In this document: in pieces, positions 49,137-57,124 of the stretch | How the letters are laid out: the number at the start of each line of letters is the position of its first letter | How positions within the stretch are numbered: the stretch's first letter is position 1 | Assembly (NCBI RefSeq): GCF_014650775.1 | Contig: NZ_BMVP01000007.1 | Coordinates: 1-64,000 of the forward strand | DNA from: Streptomyces cirratus | GTDB taxonomy: Bacteria; Actinomycetota; Actinomycetes; Streptomycetales; Streptomycetaceae | Direction: 5' to 3' | Length of the DNA: 64,000 nucleotides | Notes under the pieces: model-generated | Database searches by the model: none | What the model was told of the DNA's origin: nothing | The model's input: only the letters and a program-made list of their open reading frames with translations | Translations under genes and position numbers: made by a program

Positions 49137-49397
49137 TCAGGCCTCGGCCTTCTCGGTCTCGAGGCACACGGTGAAGTCTTCGATGACGGTGTTGGCGAGG
49201 AACGTTTCGGCCATCTTGTGGATGCGGTCGAGGGCGGCCTGGTCGACCGGGCCCTCCACTTCCAGTTCGAAGCGCTTCCCCTGGCGGACGTCGGCGATCC
49301 CGTCGAATCCCAGGCGCGGCAGTGCACGCTGCACCGCCTGGCCCTGGGGGTCGAGGATCTCCGGCTTGAGCATGACGTCGACTACGACGCGTGCCAT
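49137..49397 (-). CDS. purS: Phosphoribosylformylglycinamidine synthase subunit PurS
   Basis: An 86-aa adapter subunit that joins PurQ and PurL and transfers ammonia. Family hallmarks are VVVDVMLKPEILDPQGQAV, RQGKRFELEVEG and the C-terminal NTVIEDFTVCLE. The ATG at 49397 follows GGGAG by 6 bases. It is the first gene of the purSQL operon; a TACGCT -10-like element and an adjacent inverted repeat lie upstream at 49440-49472. Confidence 0.95.
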   Translation of the reverse strand: MARVVVDVMLKPEILDPQGQAVQRALPRLGFDGIADVRQGKRFELEVEGPVDQAALDRIHKMAETFLANTVIEDFTVCLETEKAEA

Positions 49398-49724
49398 CGG
49401 GCACTCCCGTGTGGTGGTTGGTGCGAAGGCGGTTCCTCCAGCGTACCCGCCCGAAATTTCTACGCGGGTAGATATCCCGGGGCCGCCACAGGGGTGCCGT
49501 TTCGGCTTCACCAACGCTTCGCAAAATCCACCGGAAAACCACTCGCCCGCCATTGCGGCCGGACACGCGGAGACAATTAACTGGGCTTCGCAATTCAAAG
49601 GGAATCGCGGTACAAAGGAATCAGCCGGGATTCCGGTCGATTGACGCATTGCTCCGAAACATCCACACAGGCGACATCACCGCACGTCAGTACGTGGTGA
49701 CCTCGCACGAAGGGACCGATATCC
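49398..49724. other. Divergent promoter region between purS and lsrL
   Basis: A 327-bp region, clearly less GC-rich than its surroundings, with CGAAATTTC, ACAATTAAC and CAATTCAAAGGG. It should hold the purS promoter (TACGCT on the minus strand at 49440-49445) and the lsrL promoter (a TTGACG at 49641-49646 has no good partner). AT-rich DNA in front of an Lsr2-type gene would suit autoregulation by that protein. Confidence 0.55.
49459..49472. promoter_or_regulatory. Inverted repeat upstream of the purS promoter
   Basis: TCTAC (49459-49463), GCGG, GTAGA (49468-49472): a perfect 5-bp dyad located 14 bases upstream of the candidate purS -10 box, overlapping where the -35 should be. It is a plausible operator position; the cognate regulator is unknown. 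Confidence 0.4.
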
Positions 49725-50042
49725 GTGGCGCAGCGCGTAGTAGTCACGCTCTCCGATGACATCGACGGCGGGGAAGCGGCGGAAACGGTCTCGTTCGCCC
49801 TGGACGGTAAGTCGTACGAGATCGACCTCAATCCGGCCAACGCAAAGAAACTGCGGAAGAGCCTGGCGCCTTACGTGGCCGCAGGCCGCCGGCAGGCCCG
49901 CTCGGGGAAGGCGTACCGGCACACCAGCATCGCCCCCGACCCGGCCGTCGTACGCGCCTGGGCCCGGTCCAACGAGCACGACGTGCCGCCGCGCGGCCGG
50001 ATCCCGAAGCGGGTCTACGAGGCCTACAACGCTGCCCACTGA
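49725..50042 (+). CDS. lsrL: Lsr2-family nucleoid-associated protein, probable LsrL paralogue
   Basis: A 105-aa Lsr2 protein. The N-terminal dimerisation/oligomerisation domain (VVVTLSDDIDGGEAAETVSF, LDGKSYEIDL) is joined to a C-terminal DNA-binding domain carrying the AT-hook-like R-G-R (PPRGRIPKRVYEAY). Lsr2 binds AT-rich DNA and silences horizontally acquired and specialised-metabolite genes in Streptomyces. The symbol follows the location: in S. coelicolor the second Lsr2 paralogue, from memory SCO4076, is next to purS. The GTG at 49725 starts the conserved MAQRVVV. It is divergent from purS and followed by tRNA-Gly genes. Confidence 0.87.
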   Translation: MAQRVVVTLSDDIDGGEAAETVSFALDGKSYEIDLNPANAKKLRKSLAPYVAAGRRQARSGKAYRHTSIAPDPAVVRAWARSNEHDVPPRGRIPKRVYEAYNAAH

Positions 50043-50075
50043 CCCCGGATTTGCCATCCACCCCCTCTGATCGGC

Positions 50076-50081
50076 TAGTGT
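50076..50081 (+). promoter_or_regulatory. -10 element upstream of tRNA-Gly(TCC)
   Basis: TAGTGT at 50076-50081, with TTGCCA (50051-50056) 19 bases upstream as a possible -35, lies about 50 bases before the tRNA-Gly(TCC) gene. A second -10-like TAGAGT (50237-50242) precedes the next tRNA-Gly, so the two may be transcribed separately. Confidence 0.45.
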
Positions 50082-50130
50082 GTGGATCACGCCGAGGGGC
50101 CAGACCGCAGGTCAAAGCCCCGAAGGTCGT

Positions 50131-50202
50131 GCGGGTGTAGTTCAGTAGCAGAACACCCCCCTTCCAGGGGGGAGGCGCAGTGTGCGATCCCTGTCACCCG
50201 CT
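50131..50202 (+). tRNA. tRNA-Gly (TCC) with aberrant D and T arms
   Basis: The acceptor GCGGGTG/CACCCGC is perfect and the anticodon arm is CCCCC-CTTCCAG-GGGGG (anticodon TCC). The elbow elements are unusual. The D loop is AGTAGCA, so G18 is replaced by A (normal glycine tRNAs have GG here). The T arm lacks TTC: its sequence GCAGTGTGCGATCCCTGT folds only as GCAG/CTGT plus one G:C pair with a bulged T and a TGCGATC loop, so position 55 would be G. Both tertiary contacts, 18:55 and possibly 19:56, are compromised. It could be a specialised non-translational tRNA, a tolerated variant or a pseudogene. The intact acceptor and anticodon argue against simple decay. Confidence 0.82.
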
Positions 50203-50236
50203 CTGCACGCTTTACCGGCCACTGTCGTGGATCGGG

Positions 50237-50242
50237 TAGAGT
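50237..50242 (+). promoter_or_regulatory. -10 element upstream of tRNA-Gly(GCC) copy 1
   Basis: TAGAGT at 50237-50242 lies 41 bases before the tRNA-Gly(GCC) gene at 50283. A weak TTACCG (50212-50217) is the only -35 candidate, with a 19-base spacer. Confidence 0.45.
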
Positions 50243-50282
50243 GATGCACGCACCGCAACGGCACATGTGCCTGAGCGAGCAT

Positions 50283-50355
<73 letters not shown>

Positions 50356-50423
50356 CAGAAGACGAAGGCCCTGATCATCGATCAGGGCCTTCGTCGTTCG
50401 TCCAGCAAGTCGGGGGCCCAGAC

Positions 50424-51680
50424 GTGCCGAAGATGACCGGATGGTGGCGCAGCCGCGGCACCGCGGGCAAGGTCGAGCTGTACACCCGCTGGTCGTTCCA
50501 CTTCTTCGTGGTGATCGAAATCGCCTCGTTCGGCCTCGGGGCGCTCGCGTCCGCCGCCGGAGACGATCCCACGCGGTCCTCCTGGGCCGTCGCCCTCGCA
50601 CTGTTCCTTCTCGTGTGCGTCCAGTCCGCCCTCGTCGGGTTCCTCTCCTCCCGGGCCCTGGACTGGCTCACGGAACGCCGCGAACGCCCCGTACGGCTCG
50701 CGGTCGTCACGGCCGTCTTCACCGTCTTGGCCTGCCTGACCACCCTCGCCCTGGTGAGGACCGGGCAGGTGGACGCGGCCGTGGCCCCGCCCCCGGTGCT
50801 CGGCATGGCCGGCTTCGCCTGCGGATCGTTCGCCCTGTGCGTCAGGCGGGTCCGGCAGACGATCTACCCGCCGGCAGCCGCGGCGGCCTTCACGGGGGCG
50901 GCGGTGGCCGTCCTCGGTTTCCCGGCGGGCGACGCGCTCGGGTACGTCATCGGGGTGCTGGTCACCGGTCTCTTCCTCTGCTTCACCTGCCGGTTCTCCG
51001 CGTGGCTGCTGCAGACCGTGCACGAGCTGGACCGCTCACGGGAGTACCAGGCGCGCCTGGCGGTGGCGGAGGAGCGGCTGCGGTTCGGGCGGGACCTGCA
51101 CGACGTCATGGGCCGCAACCTGGCGGTGATCGCGCTCAAGAGCGAGCTCGCCGTGCAGCTGGCGCGGCGCGGACGTCCCGAGGCGGTGGAGCAGATGATC
51201 GAGGTGCAGCGGATCGCGCGCGAGTCCCAGCGGGAGGTGCGCGACGTCGTCCGCGGCTACCGGGAAGCGGACCTGGCGGTGGAACTGGAGGGCGCCCGCG
51301 GGGTGCTGAGCGCGGCCGGGATGGACTGCCGGGTCGAGTACGAGGCCGGGCGCGCACTGCCGCCCGAGGTGCAGTCCGCGCTGGGCTGGGTGGTCCGGGA
51401 GGCGACCACCAACGTCCTGCGGCACGGCGACGCCCGCAACTGCCTGATCCGGTTGACGGCCGGGGAGGGGCCGGACGGCGCGCTGACGCTGCTGGTGGAG
51501 AACGACGGCGCCCCGGACGGGGTTCCCGACGGGCCGCCCGGGTCGGGGCTCGCCGGGCTGCGCGAGCGGCTCGCGGTCGTGGACGGCGCCCTGCGGGCCG
51601 GGCCCGTGGAAGGCGGCCGGTTCCGGCTGGTCGCGCAGGTCCCGGGCCCGTGGACGCGGGCGGCGGAGGTGGGTGCGTGA
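50424..51680 (+). CDS. Sensor histidine kinase, DesK/NarL-partner type
   Basis: A 418-aa membrane kinase. Five to six membrane helices occupy residues 20-200 (FFVVIEIASFGLGALAS, WAVALALFLLVCVQSALVG and others). A HisKA_3 dimerisation/phosphoacceptor domain has FGRDLHDVMGRNLAVIALKS with His226, and a HATPase domain follows at about 310-405 (VVREATTNVLRHGDARNC, GSGLAGLRERL). There is no obvious extracellular sensor domain, so it may sense membrane state, as DesK does. The GTG at 50424 has GGGGG 7 bases upstream. The stop overlaps the response-regulator start (GTGA). Confidence 0.88.
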   Translation: MPKMTGWWRSRGTAGKVELYTRWSFHFFVVIEIASFGLGALASAAGDDPTRSSWAVALALFLLVCVQSALVGFLSSRALDWLTERRERPVRLAVVTAVFTVLACLTTLALVRTGQVDAAVAPPPVLGMAGFACGSFALCVRRVRQTIYPPAAAAAFTGAAVAVLGFPAGDALGYVIGVLVTGLFLCFTCRFSAWLLQTVHELDRSREYQARLAVAEERLRFGRDLHDVMGRNLAVIALKSELAVQLARRGRPEAVEQMIEVQRIARESQREVRDVVRGYREADLAVELEGARGVLSAAGMDCRVEYEAGRALPPEVQSALGWVVREATTNVLRHGDARNCLIRLTAGEGPDGALTLLVENDGAPDGVPDGPPGSGLAGLRERLAVVDGALRAGPVEGGRFRLVAQVPGPWTRAAEVGA

Positions 51681-52288
51681 ACCCCGTACGCGTACTGCTG
51701 GCCGACGACGAGCACCTGATCCGAGGGGCGCTGGCCGCGCTGCTGGCCCTGGAGGACGACCTGTTGGTCGTCGCGGAGGCGGCCTCGGGGCCGGAGGCGC
51801 TCGCGATGGCCCGGACCCACCGGCCGGACGTGGCCGTCCTGGACCTCCAGATGCCGGGGGCGGACGGTGTGAGTGTCGCCACATCGCTGCGGTCCGAACT
51901 CCCCGACTGCAAGGTCATGATCGTGACGAGCCACGGCCGTCCCGGCCACCTCAAGCGGGCCCTGGCGGTGGGGGTGCGGGCCTTCGCGCCGAAGACCGTC
52001 TCGGCGCAGCGGCTGGCCGAACTGATCCGGACCGTGCACGCCGGAGGACGGTACGTGGACCCGGAGTTGGCGGCCGACGCGATCAGCGCCGGGGATTCAC
52101 CGCTGACCGCGCGCGAGGCGGAGGTCCTGGAACTCGCCGGGGACGGGGCGCCGATCGCGGAGATCGCGGAGCGGGCGCACCTGTCGCCGGGGACGGTACG
52201 CAACTACCTGTCCTCGGCGACGACGAAGCTGGGGGCGGAGAACCGGCACACGGCAGTGCGTCTCGCACGGGAGCGGGGTTGGGTATAG
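51677..52288 (+). CDS. NarL/DesR-type response regulator
   Basis: A 203-aa two-domain regulator. The receiver domain has the acidic pocket LADDEH and phosphoacceptor Asp56 (VAVLDLQMPG), with the conserved Lys in FAPKTVSA. The LuxR-type HTH output domain (about 138-200) has SPLTAREAEVLELAGDGAPI and LSPGTVRNYLSSATTKLG. It is translationally coupled to the kinase gene by a 4-base overlap, so the two form a cognate pair. Its stop codon lies inside the -10 box (TATAGT) of the downstream tRNA-Gly. Confidence 0.92.
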   Translation: MNPVRVLLADDEHLIRGALAALLALEDDLLVVAEAASGPEALAMARTHRPDVAVLDLQMPGADGVSVATSLRSELPDCKVMIVTSHGRPGHLKRALAVGVRAFAPKTVSAQRLAELIRTVHAGGRYVDPELAADAISAGDSPLTAREAEVLELAGDGAPIAEIAERAHLSPGTVRNYLSSATTKLGAENRHTAVRLARERGWV

Positions 52289-52289
52289 T
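52284..52289 (+). promoter_or_regulatory. -10 box of tRNA-Gly(GCC) copy 2 overlapping a stop codon
   Basis: TATAGT at 52284-52289 contains the TAG stop (52286-52288) of the response-regulator gene and lies 21 bases before the tRNA gene at 52311. No strong -35 is visible. Confidence 0.5.
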
Positions 52290-52310
52290 AGGTCTCGCGT
52301 TACGGCGCAT

Positions 52311-52383
<73 letters not shown>

Positions 52384-52390
52384 CAGCGTG

Positions 52391-52422
52391 AGAAGCCCCC
52401 GGTCCTCGGACCGGGGGCTTCT
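52391..52422. terminator. Hairpin between tRNA-Gly and purC
   Basis: AGAAGCCCCCGGTC (52391-52404), loop CTCG, GACCGGGGGCTTCT (52409-52422): a perfect 14-bp stem between the rightward tRNA gene and the convergent purC gene. Confidence 0.83.
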
Positions 52423-52428
52423 TCGTGT

Positions 52429-53373
52429 TCAGGACTCGGGGGTCGCGGACTGCGCAGGAGCGCCGTGCTGGGCGGCCCAGCTGAGGCCCGTGAGCCGCTC
52501 GTAGGCCTCGATGTACTTCGCGCGGGTCTGCTCGACCACCTCGGGCGGCAGCGCCGGCGGCGGGAGCTCGCCCTTGGGGTCCCAGCCGGATTCGGGGGAG
52601 TTCAGCCAGTTCCGCACGTACTGCTTGTCGTAGGAGAACTGGGTGCGGCCCGGCTGCCACTGGTCGGCCGGCCAGAAGCGCGAGGAGTCCGGGGTCAGGA
52701 CCTCGTCGGCGGCGACGAGCGTGCCGTCCGCCGCGTGACCGAACTCGAACTTGGTGTCGGCGAGGATGATCCCGCGGTCCCGGGCGATGTCCCGGGCGCG
52801 GCTGTAGACGGCCAGGGTGAGCTGGCGCAGCGCCGCCGCCGTATCGGCGCCGACGGTCCGCGCGACCTCCTCGTAGGAGACGTTCTCGTCGTGCTCGCCG
52901 ACCTCCGCCTTGGCGGCCGGGGTGAAGATCGGGGCGGGCAGCTCGGAGCCGTCCACGAGCCCCTCGGGGAGCGCCAGTCCGCAGACGGTACGGGTCTGGC
53001 GGTACTCGGCGAGCCCGGAGCCGGTGAGGTAGCCGCGCGCCACGCACTCGACGGGCACCATGTCGAGGTTCCGGCAGACCATCGTGCGGCCGGCCCAGTC
53101 GGCGGGAGCGCCGGCGGGCAGCTCGGTGCTGATCACGTGGTTCGGGACGAGGTCGGCGAGCTGGTCGAACCACCACAGGGAGAGCTGGGTGAGGACGCGC
53201 CCCTTGTCCGGGATGACGGTCGGCAGCACCCAGTCGAAGGCGGACATCCGGTCGCTGGCGACCATGACGAGGTTGCCGTCCTCGTTGCGGTAGAGGTCGC
53301 GCACCTTCCCGGTGTGGAGGTGGACGAGGCCGGGCACCTGAACCGGCTCGGGCTTTTCGACGAATCCGGACAC
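52429..53373 (-). CDS. purC: SAICAR synthetase
   Basis: A 314-aa phosphoribosylaminoimidazole-succinocarboxamide synthase joining CAIR and aspartate with ATP. Signatures are HTGKVRDLYRN, VASDRMSAFDWVLPTVIPDKG, CVARGYLTGSGLAEY and ILADTKFEFGH, then DEVLTPDSSRFW. The GTG at 53373 follows CAGGGAG. It is leftward like the other purine genes but separated from purS and purD by unrelated genes, so the pathway here is a set of units rather than one operon. Confidence 0.96.
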   Translation of the reverse strand: MSGFVEKPEPVQVPGLVHLHTGKVRDLYRNEDGNLVMVASDRMSAFDWVLPTVIPDKGRVLTQLSLWWFDQLADLVPNHVISTELPAGAPADWAGRTMVCRNLDMVPVECVARGYLTGSGLAEYRQTRTVCGLALPEGLVDGSELPAPIFTPAAKAEVGEHDENVSYEEVARTVGADTAAALRQLTLAVYSRARDIARDRGIILADTKFEFGHAADGTLVAADEVLTPDSSRFWPADQWQPGRTQFSYDKQYVRNWLNSPESGWDPKGELPPPALPPEVVEQTRAKYIEAYERLTGLSWAAQHGAPAQSATPES

Positions 53374-53449
53374 GGGGTCTCCCTGTGGTTCTGTACGAGC
53401 GCGCCTCCATTGTCCCGTACTGGGCGCGGCGGCCCGACTGGGGGGCCGG

Positions 53450-54928
53450 TCAGTCCCGCTTGCAGATCCGGTCGAGGAGATTGGCGGTGGCCCGCTGTAC
53501 GCGCTCGTCGACGTGACCCGGGCGGTCCAGGGCGGGGGACCAGGCGAAGGTTCCGGAGGCGAAGACGAGGGCTCCGCTGGGCGCCCGGTAGAGGGACGTC
53601 TCCTGGTGTCGCTTGGCGCCCTCGCTGTCGAGGTACGGGGAGTGCGCGAGGAGGATCCGGTCCTGGTGCACCGGCAGTTGGGTGCGCGGGAAGTACCGGT
53701 CGGCCTCGCCGGCGACCAGGCCGTCGAGTTCGTCGTTCTCGGCGGCGCCGGTGGAGTCCCACAGCCAGTGGCCGGCGTTGCGGACGATCAGGGGCGCGGG
53801 TTCCGGTACCCGGCCCGCGTACTGGATGCCGAGCAGCTGCTGCTCCGGGCGGTCGACCTCCCGCCAGAGGCTGGGGCGGCCCGGGCCACGGCGTTTTCGG
53901 CAGGTGAGGAGCCGGTCGGGGACCCCGGAGGGGGAGGGGCCCAGCTCGACCTGCCAGTACATGGTGTTGGCGGACAGGAACACCAGGGACGTGCCGTGAT
54001 CGCGGGCCCGCTCGACGGTGCGGCGCATGGGGACCGACCAGTACTCGTCGTGGCCGGGGAAGACCAGGCCCCGGTAGCGGGTCGGGTCGACGCGGCCGGC
54101 GTGGAGGTCGCGGGTGTCCGCGTAGGCGAGGTCGTAGCCGTAGCGCTCCGCCCAGCGGATGAAGTCGTAGGCGTGGCCCACGTGCAGGGGCAGGCCCGCG
54201 CCCGCGTACGGGCGGTCGAAGGACACGGTCGTCGCCGCGTCCTGCTCGCCCAGCAGCCGGCCCTTCTCGTCCCAGGCGTGGTAGAGGCTCGCGCCGGTGC
54301 GGCCGTCCTCCGGGTAGAGGTTGTAGGCCTGCCAGGTGATGTCCGGGAGGAGCAGGAGCAGGTCGGCGCGGTGGTCGTCGCGGACCGTGAAGGGGATGTG
54401 GGACCGGTAGCCGTCCAGGGTGGTGAGGACGGCGACGTACGCGCCGAGGCTCCAGTACGAGGGCACTTGGAGCCGCCACGACAGCCACCAGTGGTGGCAG
54501 GAGACCGTGCGGTCGGCGGCGAGGGGGGCCGGCTGGACGATGCCGGAGAGCCGGGGGCTCGAATGGATCTTGCTGGCGCCGTCGCCGCCGTAGTGGCCGA
54601 TGCGGTAGATGTCCACGGAGAACTGCTGGGGCGGGTCGACGGTGATGTGGAAGTCGATGGCCTCGCCGGGGGCGACGGCTCCGGTGGAGGCGAAGCCCTT
54701 GATCTGCCGGTGCACGTCATCGGCGGTGCGGGGGCCGCCGTTGCTGCGGGCGCGGGGGATCTGGCCGGGGGCGAGGGCCGGGTCGACGTACCAGGGCACG
54801 ACGTGGCCGGTGTCGTCGAAGTACAGCTCGCTGCCCCGGAACCAGGGCAGCGGGCCCTGGCCGAAGGGATCGGTCACCGCGTGCGCGAGCGCACCCGACT
54901 CCCACCGCCGGATCTGGTCCGTAGCCAT
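53450..54928 (-). CDS. N,N-dimethylformamidase beta-subunit-like protein
   Basis: A 492-aa protein resembling the large-subunit domain of N,N-dimethylformamidase. Recognisable stretches are VDIYRIGHYGGDGA, YVAVLTTLDGYRSHIPFTV, ITWQAYNLYPEDGRTGASLY and the glutaminase-like FPGHDEYWSVPMRRTVE. Such domains are widespread in Streptomyces, often of unknown substrate. No signal peptide is evident from the ATG at 54928, which follows GGGGAGCAGCGAT. It lies just upstream of purC on the same strand but is separated from it by 76 bases. True formamidase activity is uncertain, since the small alpha subunit is not nearby. Confidence 0.75.
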   Translation of the reverse strand: MATDQIRRWESGALAHAVTDPFGQGPLPWFRGSELYFDDTGHVVPWYVDPALAPGQIPRARSNGGPRTADDVHRQIKGFASTGAVAPGEAIDFHITVDPPQQFSVDIYRIGHYGGDGASKIHSSPRLSGIVQPAPLAADRTVSCHHWWLSWRLQVPSYWSLGAYVAVLTTLDGYRSHIPFTVRDDHRADLLLLLPDITWQAYNLYPEDGRTGASLYHAWDEKGRLLGEQDAATTVSFDRPYAGAGLPLHVGHAYDFIRWAERYGYDLAYADTRDLHAGRVDPTRYRGLVFPGHDEYWSVPMRRTVERARDHGTSLVFLSANTMYWQVELGPSPSGVPDRLLTCRKRRGPGRPSLWREVDRPEQQLLGIQYAGRVPEPAPLIVRNAGHWLWDSTGAAENDELDGLVAGEADRYFPRTQLPVHQDRILLAHSPYLDSEGAKRHQETSLYRAPSGALVFASGTFAWSPALDRPGHVDERVQRATANLLDRICKRD

Positions 54929-55251
54929 ATCGCTGCTCCCCTCCCTCGCTCCCCCGAACGCACATACACGGTTCTCCAGCACATCACATAACGCACGCAC
55001 TCCGTCACCGTTCGTCGCGAAAAGACCTCTCCGAGACCAACTTGGGAGGGAACCGGGCTGGGCGGGGGCCGCACATCAGGTTCACCGGCGCCCGGCGCGG
55101 GGCGCGGGGGCTGCGAAGCCCGGCGCGGCCGGGGGCGAAGCCCAACGCGGCCGGGGGCGCTCGCGCGGCGGAACGGGAGGCCGCCGGGTTCCGTCGGGGG
55201 GTCTTCGAGGGTCCGCGGCCGCGAGTCCGCGGCTGTCGCCCGGAAAGGGGC
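54929..55251. other. Intergenic region with a 22-bp tandem duplication
   Basis: A 323-bp gap upstream of the dimethylformamidase-like gene. It contains the tandem repeat GAAGCCCGGCGCGGCCGGGG and its near copy (55115-55136 and 55137-55158, two mismatches over 22 bp). The promoter probably lies near 54960-55020, where GC content drops. No gene is supported. Confidence 0.55.
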
Positions 55252-56847
55252 TCAGACCAGCCGGACCGGCTTCTCCGGGCGTACGCCGATGGCCGCGAGC
55301 CAGGCCCGCAGGGGCTCGGGGTCGCCGTCCTCCACCAGGCACAGCACGCTCGGTGCGAGGTCCGAGCGGCGCTCGCCCGCCACCCGCAGCACCGGACCGT
55401 CCAGCCAGTCCAGGCCGGGCTCGGCGCCGGCGGAGTCCACCGCCGCGCAGCACACCAGCGCCGTCACGTGGTCGGCCAGCAGGTCCCGCCCGCTCCTCGG
55501 CGCCTGGAGCGGGAACAGCGGCACCGCGTCCGCGGTACGCGCCTTGCCCCCGGCGGGCTCCGGACCGCACCCGGCGGACCGTTCCTCCGCTGCCAGGTAC
55601 CCGGCCAGGGACTCCCCGGCGGCGCCCTGTCCTCCGGTGTCGGTGAGGAAGCCGAGGACCCGCTCCACCGGGGGCCCCGCCGGGACGGCCAGGGCGTCGA
55701 GGGCCGCGTGCAGCCGGGCCGCCTCCAGGCGCCACTTGCGGTCCACGACCTGCTCCGGGTACTCCGCCCAGTCCACGGGCGACCACTGCGGCCCGGCTTC
55801 GGCCGGACCGCCGTGGAAGAGCCGCGCGGCCAGCAGCGAAGCGGCCTCGTCCACCGCGCCCGGCTGCTCCAGCAGGTCACAGGCGGGCCGCTCGCCCAGC
55901 CGGGAGGTGAACCCCTCGGCCAGCCGGTCCCGCCGCGACAGCTCCGTCAGCGCGGAGACCACCCCGGCATCGAGCCGCGCCGGCCACCGCCCCATCCGCC
56001 AGGCGGGCAGCGCGACCCGCGTGAGCAGCCGGTCCCAGCCCGCGTAGGCGAGTCCGACCTGCTCCTGGGCCATGATGCGCAGCCCGTAATCCACGTCCTG
56101 GGCGCGGTCGGAGGCGGCGGCCGCCACCCCGCGCTCCATCTCCGCCGCGTCCACCCGGCACAGCCGCAGCAGCAGTCGGGCCGGCCGGGCGATCCAGCCG
56201 AGCCAGCGTCTGGAACCCACGTCGACCGCGGCGTCCAGCCCCCGGACGAAACCGCGCGCGTCGGCTATGTCGGGGTGCGCGGAAGGGCCCGTACCGGCGA
56301 TGACGGGCGCGAGCACGGCGCGGAGCTCCGCGACCCGCATCCACCACAGGAACGGCGAGCCGATCACCAGCACGGGGGCCGCCCCGGGCTCCGACTCCGG
56401 CCGGCCCCCCGCGATACCGGACCGGCGGTGGGCCGGGTGCGTACGGTCCTCCAGCCAGCTGTCGCAGTCCGGGGTCAGGGCTATCGCGGAGGGCGCGGGA
56501 ACGTCCATCCGGTCGGCGAGGTCCCGCACGAGCCGGTAGAGATCTGGAGCGGCAGCCTCCGCCAGCGGCACCGTCGGCGTCAGGGCCGGGCCCGCGCGCA
56601 GCACCACCGCGGCGAAGGTCCCGCCGACGAGCAGCACCAGCACGGCGGCCAGGCAGACGAGCAGGGTCACGACCGCCCAGGGCTCCCCGGTCAGCCGGCC
56701 CGTCATCCGGGCGGCCACGAGCACCACGGCGACGGCGGCCGGCAGCAGCACGACGGCCAGCGCCCTGCTGCGCACGCGCAGCACGGCGAGGGCGCGGGAA
56801 CGCGCGGACGGCACACCCACATCAGCGATCGAACCGATTCCGGACAC
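55252..56847 (-). CDS. Membrane protein resembling a catalytically dead M48 peptidase
   Basis: A 531-aa protein with two N-terminal membrane helices (ALAVVLLPAAVAVVLVAA and VVTLLVCLAAVLVLLVGGTF, residues 29-85), then a soluble region. Its first part follows the M48/HtpX plan (APDLYRLVRDLADRMDVPAP, VLVIGSPFLWWMRVAELRAV). At the place where M48 peptidases carry HExxH the sequence is LAPVIAGTG, so zinc binding is lost. The C-terminal half (about 300-530) is unrecognised. It may be a pseudoprotease or scaffold. The GTG at 56847 follows GAGG by 7 bases. It lies between the dimethylformamidase-like gene and purD. Confidence 0.68.
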   Translation of the reverse strand: MSGIGSIADVGVPSARSRALAVLRVRSRALAVVLLPAAVAVVLVAARMTGRLTGEPWAVVTLLVCLAAVLVLLVGGTFAAVVLRAGPALTPTVPLAEAAAPDLYRLVRDLADRMDVPAPSAIALTPDCDSWLEDRTHPAHRRSGIAGGRPESEPGAAPVLVIGSPFLWWMRVAELRAVLAPVIAGTGPSAHPDIADARGFVRGLDAAVDVGSRRWLGWIARPARLLLRLCRVDAAEMERGVAAAASDRAQDVDYGLRIMAQEQVGLAYAGWDRLLTRVALPAWRMGRWPARLDAGVVSALTELSRRDRLAEGFTSRLGERPACDLLEQPGAVDEAASLLAARLFHGGPAEAGPQWSPVDWAEYPEQVVDRKWRLEAARLHAALDALAVPAGPPVERVLGFLTDTGGQGAAGESLAGYLAAEERSAGCGPEPAGGKARTADAVPLFPLQAPRSGRDLLADHVTALVCCAAVDSAGAEPGLDWLDGPVLRVAGERRSDLAPSVLCLVEDGDPEPLRAWLAAIGVRPEKPVRLV

Positions 56848-57124
56848 GGCCGGACCTCACCCCCTCTGCCCTGCGGCGGCTTTGCTCACTCCCCCACTGT
56901 GACACCCGCCACTGACATCGCAATGCCGGTGGGCCATGTGCCGGAATGCTTGCGCCGCACCCTAGTTGGGGCGGGGCCGGGCGTCAGGCAGACCGCGACA
57001 CGATCACCCGATGGAATGGCTTTGGGTAAAGCTGGCCGCCTTCGAACGCGGCCGGATGCATTCGCACGCGCGGGCCCGGGCGCGCCGTGCGCACCCGGGC
57101 CCGCGGAGGGCGTGGAGCCGCTGG
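56848..57124. other. Intergenic region including the purD terminator
   Basis: A 277-bp gap between the leftward membrane-protein gene and purD. Nothing was recognised apart from the hairpin at 57069-57105. Confidence 0.5.
57069..57105 (-). terminator. Hairpin terminator of purD
   Basis: CGCGGGCCCGGG (57069-57080) pairs with CCCGGGCCCGCG (57094-57105), a perfect 12-bp stem 20 bases past the purD stop codon. Confidence 0.8.

Noticed and set aside
50131..50202. Classification of tRNA-Gly(TCC) as a pseudogene
   Set aside because: Acceptor and anticodon stems are perfectly paired and a -10 element is present upstream; the deviations are confined to the tertiary-contact loops, so a functional but unusual tRNA is more likely.
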